From positions 99,108 through 163,107 of the forward strand of contig JABFQX010000010.1 in NCBI GenBank assembly GCA_013141505.1: DNA of 64,000 bases. Direction: 5' to 3'. The notes under the pieces are model-generated. The model did not search any database and was not told the origin of the DNA. It saw only the letters and a list, made by a program, of their open reading frames with translations. How positions within the stretch are numbered: the stretch's first letter is position 1; each line of letters starts with the position of its first letter. A program made the position numbers and the translations under genes. Source of the DNA: Methyloglobulus sp. GTDB lineage: Bacteria > Pseudomonadota > Gammaproteobacteria > Methylococcales > Methylomonadaceae. Shown piece by piece: positions 61,071-64,000 of this stretch.

Positions 61071-61997
61071 TTAAGATTGTTGATCCGCCCCACGTTTTGC
61101 TTTGCGCCCTTGCTTTTTCTCTGCCTTAAGCTGCTGAATAATAGTGAGTTCTGCTAATTCTTTTTCCATCATGGCGGGCGTTTCCAAACTGATCTTGCCG
61201 AGCGTTCCCATCCGCAATTCGCCCAGGATGATCTTGGCAGTCCTGTCTAAATCAACCAGGCCTCCTGAACGCAAACAACCACGCTTTCTGCCGATCAAAT
61301 CCATCAACTCCTGGGTACTGGACGGTAAGTTATCAAGTTGAAAACGCATTTTTAGCAAATCTGGATAATGCTCCGACAAATAATCCACTAAAAAAAACGC
61401 AATATCATCATGCGTAATGGCAGTATCTTTAATAGCGCCAGTCACCGCCAAACGGTAGCCGCTATTCCTGTTTTCCAGATTCGGCCAGAGCATACCCGGC
61501 GTATCCAGCAGGACGACATCCTGACCTATCGCAATGCGCTGCTGGCGTTTGGTAATGGCGGGTTCGTCGCCGGTCTTGGCGATAGTCCTGCCCGCCAATA
61601 CATTGATCAAGGTTGATTTACCGACATTAGGTATCCCCATAATCAAGGCTTGTATCAGTTTGCCCTCGCTTTTGTCGGAAGGTGCAAGTTTACGGCACAG
61701 CTCGGTTAGCTGCTTAATTTTATCCGTCTGATCCATTGATAGAGCCAAGGTTTTCACACCCTGTTCCTGCTCCAAATAGATTTGCCAAAGCTGAGTAATA
61801 ATGGGATCGGCAAGGTCGCATTTGTTTAACACCTTAATGCACGGCTTGTCGCCCCGTAATCGTGTCAGCATGGGATTTTGGCTGCTAAACGGAATGCGTG
61901 CGTCCAGAATTTCAATCGCTAAATCGACATGGACGAGTGTATCTTTAATCTCCCGACCCGCTTTATGCATGTGGCCAGGGTACCATTGGATGGTCAT
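61071..61997 (-). CDS. ylqF: Ribosome biogenesis GTPase YlqF/RbgA
   Basis: A 308-residue circularly permuted GTPase. 'IQWYPGHMHKAGREIKD' at the N-terminus, the G4 motif 'VLNKCDLAD' ahead of G1 'GIPNVGKSTLINVLAGR', and G3 'LLDTPGMLWP', the G4-G1-G3 order that defines the family. Assists late 50S subunit assembly in Bacillus. The C-terminus is Lys-rich (KKQGRKAKRG). Its start lies about 100 nt from the tRNA-Lys 3' end. Confidence 0.95.
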   Translation of the reverse strand: MTIQWYPGHMHKAGREIKDTLVHVDLAIEILDARIPFSSQNPMLTRLRGDKPCIKVLNKCDLADPIITQLWQIYLEQEQGVKTLALSMDQTDKIKQLTELCRKLAPSDKSEGKLIQALIMGIPNVGKSTLINVLAGRTIAKTGDEPAITKRQQRIAIGQDVVLLDTPGMLWPNLENRNSGYRLAVTGAIKDTAITHDDIAFFLVDYLSEHYPDLLKMRFQLDNLPSSTQELMDLIGRKRGCLRSGGLVDLDRTAKIILGELRMGTLGKISLETPAMMEKELAELTIIQQLKAEKKQGRKAKRGADQQS

Positions 61998-62102
61998 GAT
62001 TGATTAGAACGCCAGGGTAAAATGAAGCAATGCCTTGTTAATATTGAATAATTTCAACATCAATGATTAAGACTTACAAAGCAGGTTATTGGGGCTTTGA
62101 AA

Positions 62103-62178
62103 TGGTGGGGTGTTAGGGATTCGAACCCTAGACCTATGGATTAAGAGTCCACTGCTCTACCAACTGAGCTAACACCCC
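62103..62178 (-). tRNA. tRNA-Lys (anticodon CTT)
   Basis: Minus strand GGGGTGTTAGCTCAGTTGG ... AACACCCCACCA, 76 nt with encoded CCA. Acceptor stem GGGGTGT/ACACCCC, D-arm GCTCAGTTGGTAGAGC, anticodon loop CTCTTAA (anticodon CTT, reads AAG), T-arm TAGGGTTCGAATCCCTA. All stems pair. Plus-strand sequence beyond its 5' side holds accessory remnants. Confidence 0.96.
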
Positions 62179-62614
62179 ATGAATTTGTAGGACGCAATAG
62201 TAAAGGGTTTTAGCGCTAAAACCAAGCTCAAACTGAGTTGCCTAAAAGGCACTTCTTTCTTAGAAAGTGAACCAAGATTGAACCACTAACCATTTTATGC
62301 CCGAAATAACTGATTAAGTAAAAAACCGCCATTATTTAGCCAAAATACAAAATACAGCGGCAAAGATTAACTTATAGCCCAACAAACGCCACATATTATA
62401 GATCATTGGAATTTCAAGAAAATCCGCATTAAACCCCAGTTTTATAGCATAAATATGCATTTACGTGGTACTTATAATACCAACTGGCTTAGCATTTACA
62501 AGCTAATTTTAATATTTTTTGGAATTTAAATATGAACCATAACGAAACCATCATCACCATGCAAATACATATTATGTGATACTTCGCAAGGCTTAGAACC
62601 TAATTATCCCCCAC
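62179..62614. other. AT-rich spacer upstream of the tRNA
   Basis: About 435 nt, AT-rich, containing the tRNA promoter on the minus strand. No gene seen. Confidence 0.35.
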
Positions 62615-62876
62615 ATGGGAAAATCTAAGTTTCATGAAGCTGTACGAGCTGGGTTATTTGCCCAAGCCTTTTATAATAGGCAAACAAGGCAAATCACCCA
62701 ATGCTTATTGGCTGAAATCTGACATTGAATCGGCAATACTTAAACTATCGGGTAAACGGGGGGATATAAACGTCGGTGGTAAACTTGAATTCGTGACCAA
62801 GGCAACAAAATTTCAAGCTGGTAAATACACAGCAAACATCTGTGACCGGGTTATCAGAATTGTCAAAGCTTGGTGA
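62615..62876 (+). pseudogene. Frameshifted AlpA-like (excisionase/MerR-type HTH) regulator
   Basis: The frame from ATG 62615 starts MGKSKFHE, then loses sense. One base further on, the other frame gives 'LYELGYLPKPFIIGKQGKSP' and 'YWLKSDIESAILKLSGKR'. Joined, this is the AlpA pattern (S-K-S-x-F-Y-x-L...G..P.P..IG...W...DI..W). A 1-nt insertion near 62632 explains it. AlpA-type regulators normally belong to prophages or integrative elements. From ATG 62634 an 80-residue protein lacking the first HTH helix could still be made. Confidence 0.6.
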
Positions 62877-62913
62877 TTACACTTAACCCAACGTAATCAA
62901 CTGAGGAACGGCA

Positions 62914-63147
62914 ATGACACTACAAACAGAAACAGCATCATCAGCTTATGACACCCTTAAACTACTTAGTGAACGTATCGAGGAACTGAAAGCCGAAAAC
63001 GACAAACTAAAGCACGAGCTGACAAAAAGAAAACACCTGCCCGTTAAAGTTGTCAGGAGCAGGACATTTTATGATTGCTCCTTAAAAGGAAAATCTCGCC
63101 TAATCGAAGCTAGGTTGTGTGAAGAGTTGAAATTGATGGTGGGATAG
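62914..63147 (+). CDS. Small coiled-coil protein of unknown function
   Basis: A 77-residue protein with GAGGAA before its ATG. Residues 15-45 form a coiled coil ('LKLLSERIEELKAENDKLKH'), followed by a basic stretch ('TKRKHLPVKVVRSRTFYDCS'). Resembles small accessory proteins of integrative elements, but no family is recognised. 37 nt after the AlpA-like remnant. Confidence 0.55.
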   Translation: MTLQTETASSAYDTLKLLSERIEELKAENDKLKHELTKRKHLPVKVVRSRTFYDCSLKGKSRLIEARLCEELKLMVG

Positions 63148-63633
63148 TTGCCTCAAGGTTTTGACGTTTCCGGGCATAGGGTTAAATCTGCAATAATTGG
63201 GCATTTACTTCAATCAAGCACTAATAGCTGGGTTGTAGGCAATACTGTAGTTACCTGTATCTAACCCGTAAAGACAATATTCAATGGTTGATTGTTCGCC
63301 TGACAATATCGCTTCGACAATCAATGTCTTGATAATGTAAATGTAAGTTAACATGGCGGTTTCTTGGTAGTTGGTTAATCTGGGCCTAGCCGCGCTTGTT
63401 TTCGCTGCCGATTATACCCACAGGGCATTTATGACCTTCAGGTTATATTGATTTGAATAATATTATATTTAATTATCAATGCTTTGCATCCACGCAATAT
63501 TTGATAAAAAGCCTCGGAAAGCGTCATTTATAGCCAATAATTTCTCATTTTGACGTTTTTGGACACGGGATTGATTACAGTGTGGCACTGAAATCAGTCA
63601 CCTAAAGGTATATAGGCACATTGGTCAATCAAC
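63148..63633. other. Spacer with a dispersed-repeat copy
   Basis: About 485 nt. Contains the 40-bp repeat at 63408-63445. No gene or RNA recognised. Confidence 0.4.
63408..63445 (+). repeat. About 40-bp dispersed repeat, copy 2
   Basis: GATTATACCCACAGGGCATT then TATGACCTTCAGGTTA; matches 51613-51654 apart from a few bases. Confidence 0.7.
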
Positions 63634-64000
63634 CTAATTCTCCAAACGCAACCCTGGCACCCTCTCAAATTCTCGTACATGTTTGGTCACTAATATAAGC
63701 CCAAGGAGCGGGCATGGCCTGCAATCATCTGGTCATAAGAGCCAATGGGTTTCCCCATTTTAGCCAATTCCGCGCGGAGTTGACCTAAGTGTGTGGCGGC
63801 CATCTGACCAAAAGGGAGAACTTCAAGCCGGGCAGTTAACCCCTCAATATCCGCTAGATTACGTTCCGGTTGGGCTGACTTTTCTGCGCCGAAGATCAAC
63901 TCACCTAACGTGACCGAAGAAATAGACATCAACCCTGAGTGGGATTTAAATATCTCACGCACAGTACCGGGTCGGTTTTTTATGGTGTAAATTACCGTAT
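63634..64000 (-). pseudogene. VapC-type PIN-domain toxin, frameshifted, N-terminus beyond the window
   Basis: The minus strand reads 'TVIYTIKNRPGTVREIFKSH' from the window edge, 'MSISSVTLGELIFGAEKSAQ' with the second acidic residue, and 'GSYDQMIAGHARSLG' with the third. It then stops at codon TAG after GLY (about 63688). One base deleted near 63696 would restore 'LILVTKHVREFERVPGLRLE' and a stop at 63634, the normal VapC ending (with the final acidic/N residue region). The catalytic N-terminal Asp lies outside the window. A vapB antitoxin gene is expected beyond 64000. Confidence 0.8.

Overview
The window looks like chromosomal DNA of a gammaproteobacterium with moderate GC. Typical gammaproteobacterial housekeeping genes (ssb, rph, yicC, gmk, tag, uvrB, ylqF-type GTPase, a tRNA-Lys) alternate with many secreted proteins. 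One protein has a PEP-CTERM-like anchor (C-terminal 'PAAVWLFGSAL...RRK' type). AlkB-like monooxygenase and ferritin-like di-iron genes are also present. This style is familiar from Methylococcales (aerobic methanotrophs), but no methane-oxidation gene is in the window, so that placement is inference.

Layout. 0-6.5 kb: a truncated SRPBCC gene, ssb, a PBP4-type carboxypeptidase, then a five-gene minus-strand operon built around two TelA-like proteins, a PPP-type phosphatase and two membrane proteins. 6.6-17.3 kb: a secreted subtilase, a vestige of a LytS-like kinase gene, a TPR protein, a possible integron attC site with a cassette-like gene, a secreted DUF6345-like protein, an intact LytS-like kinase with two receiver proteins, and three small lipoproteins. 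17.4-24.4 kb: a histone-deacetylase-like amidohydrolase, an L,D-transpeptidase, tag, cstA-ybdD and a pteridine-reductase-like SDR. 24.7-31 kb: a giant secreted protein joining Ig-like repeats, a GH5-like domain and an ImpA/M60-type metalloprotease (frameshifted near its N-terminus), followed by a decayed IS30 element.

31-38 kb: a GbsR-type regulator with its own palindromic operator. The same palindrome recurs before the downstream DCC / membrane / SDR / DoxX-like / DUF2269 / DUF4166 operon. A large multicopper oxidase follows. 37.5-42 kb: rph, a Ser/Thr kinase, yicC, gmk, mepA and a GTPase pseudogene. 42.5-47.6 kb: a minus-strand three-gene cluster encoding a NodU-type carbamoyltransferase, an internally duplicated haem-oxygenase-like di-iron protein and an AlkB-type membrane hydroxylase. 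It looks like a small biosynthetic pathway and is the best candidate for an undescribed metabolic system here.

48-53 kb: a K+-channel-like protein, then a secreted seven-repeat protein ending in a dockerin-like domain, directly followed by a cohesin-like protein with a PEP-CTERM-type anchor. The dockerin-bearing gene has a C10 tract 40 nt after its start, which suggests phase variation. About 2 kb of dispersed repeats follow (a REP/BIME-like 105-bp family, a MITE-like element and long inverted repeats). 53-64 kb: a DUF455 ferritin-like gene, vanZ-like, uvrB, a spermidine-synthase-like MFS fusion, a TRASH/YHS-like metal-binding protein with apbE, PilZ, the ylqF GTPase, tRNA-Lys(CTT), and a decayed accessory zone with a frameshifted AlpA-like regulator and a frameshifted VapC toxin running off the edge.

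Recurrent theme: surface and envelope biology (proteases, glycan-binding or glycan-cutting modules, peptidoglycan enzymes, lipoproteins) plus clear genome erosion (at least six broken genes) in repeat-rich spacers.
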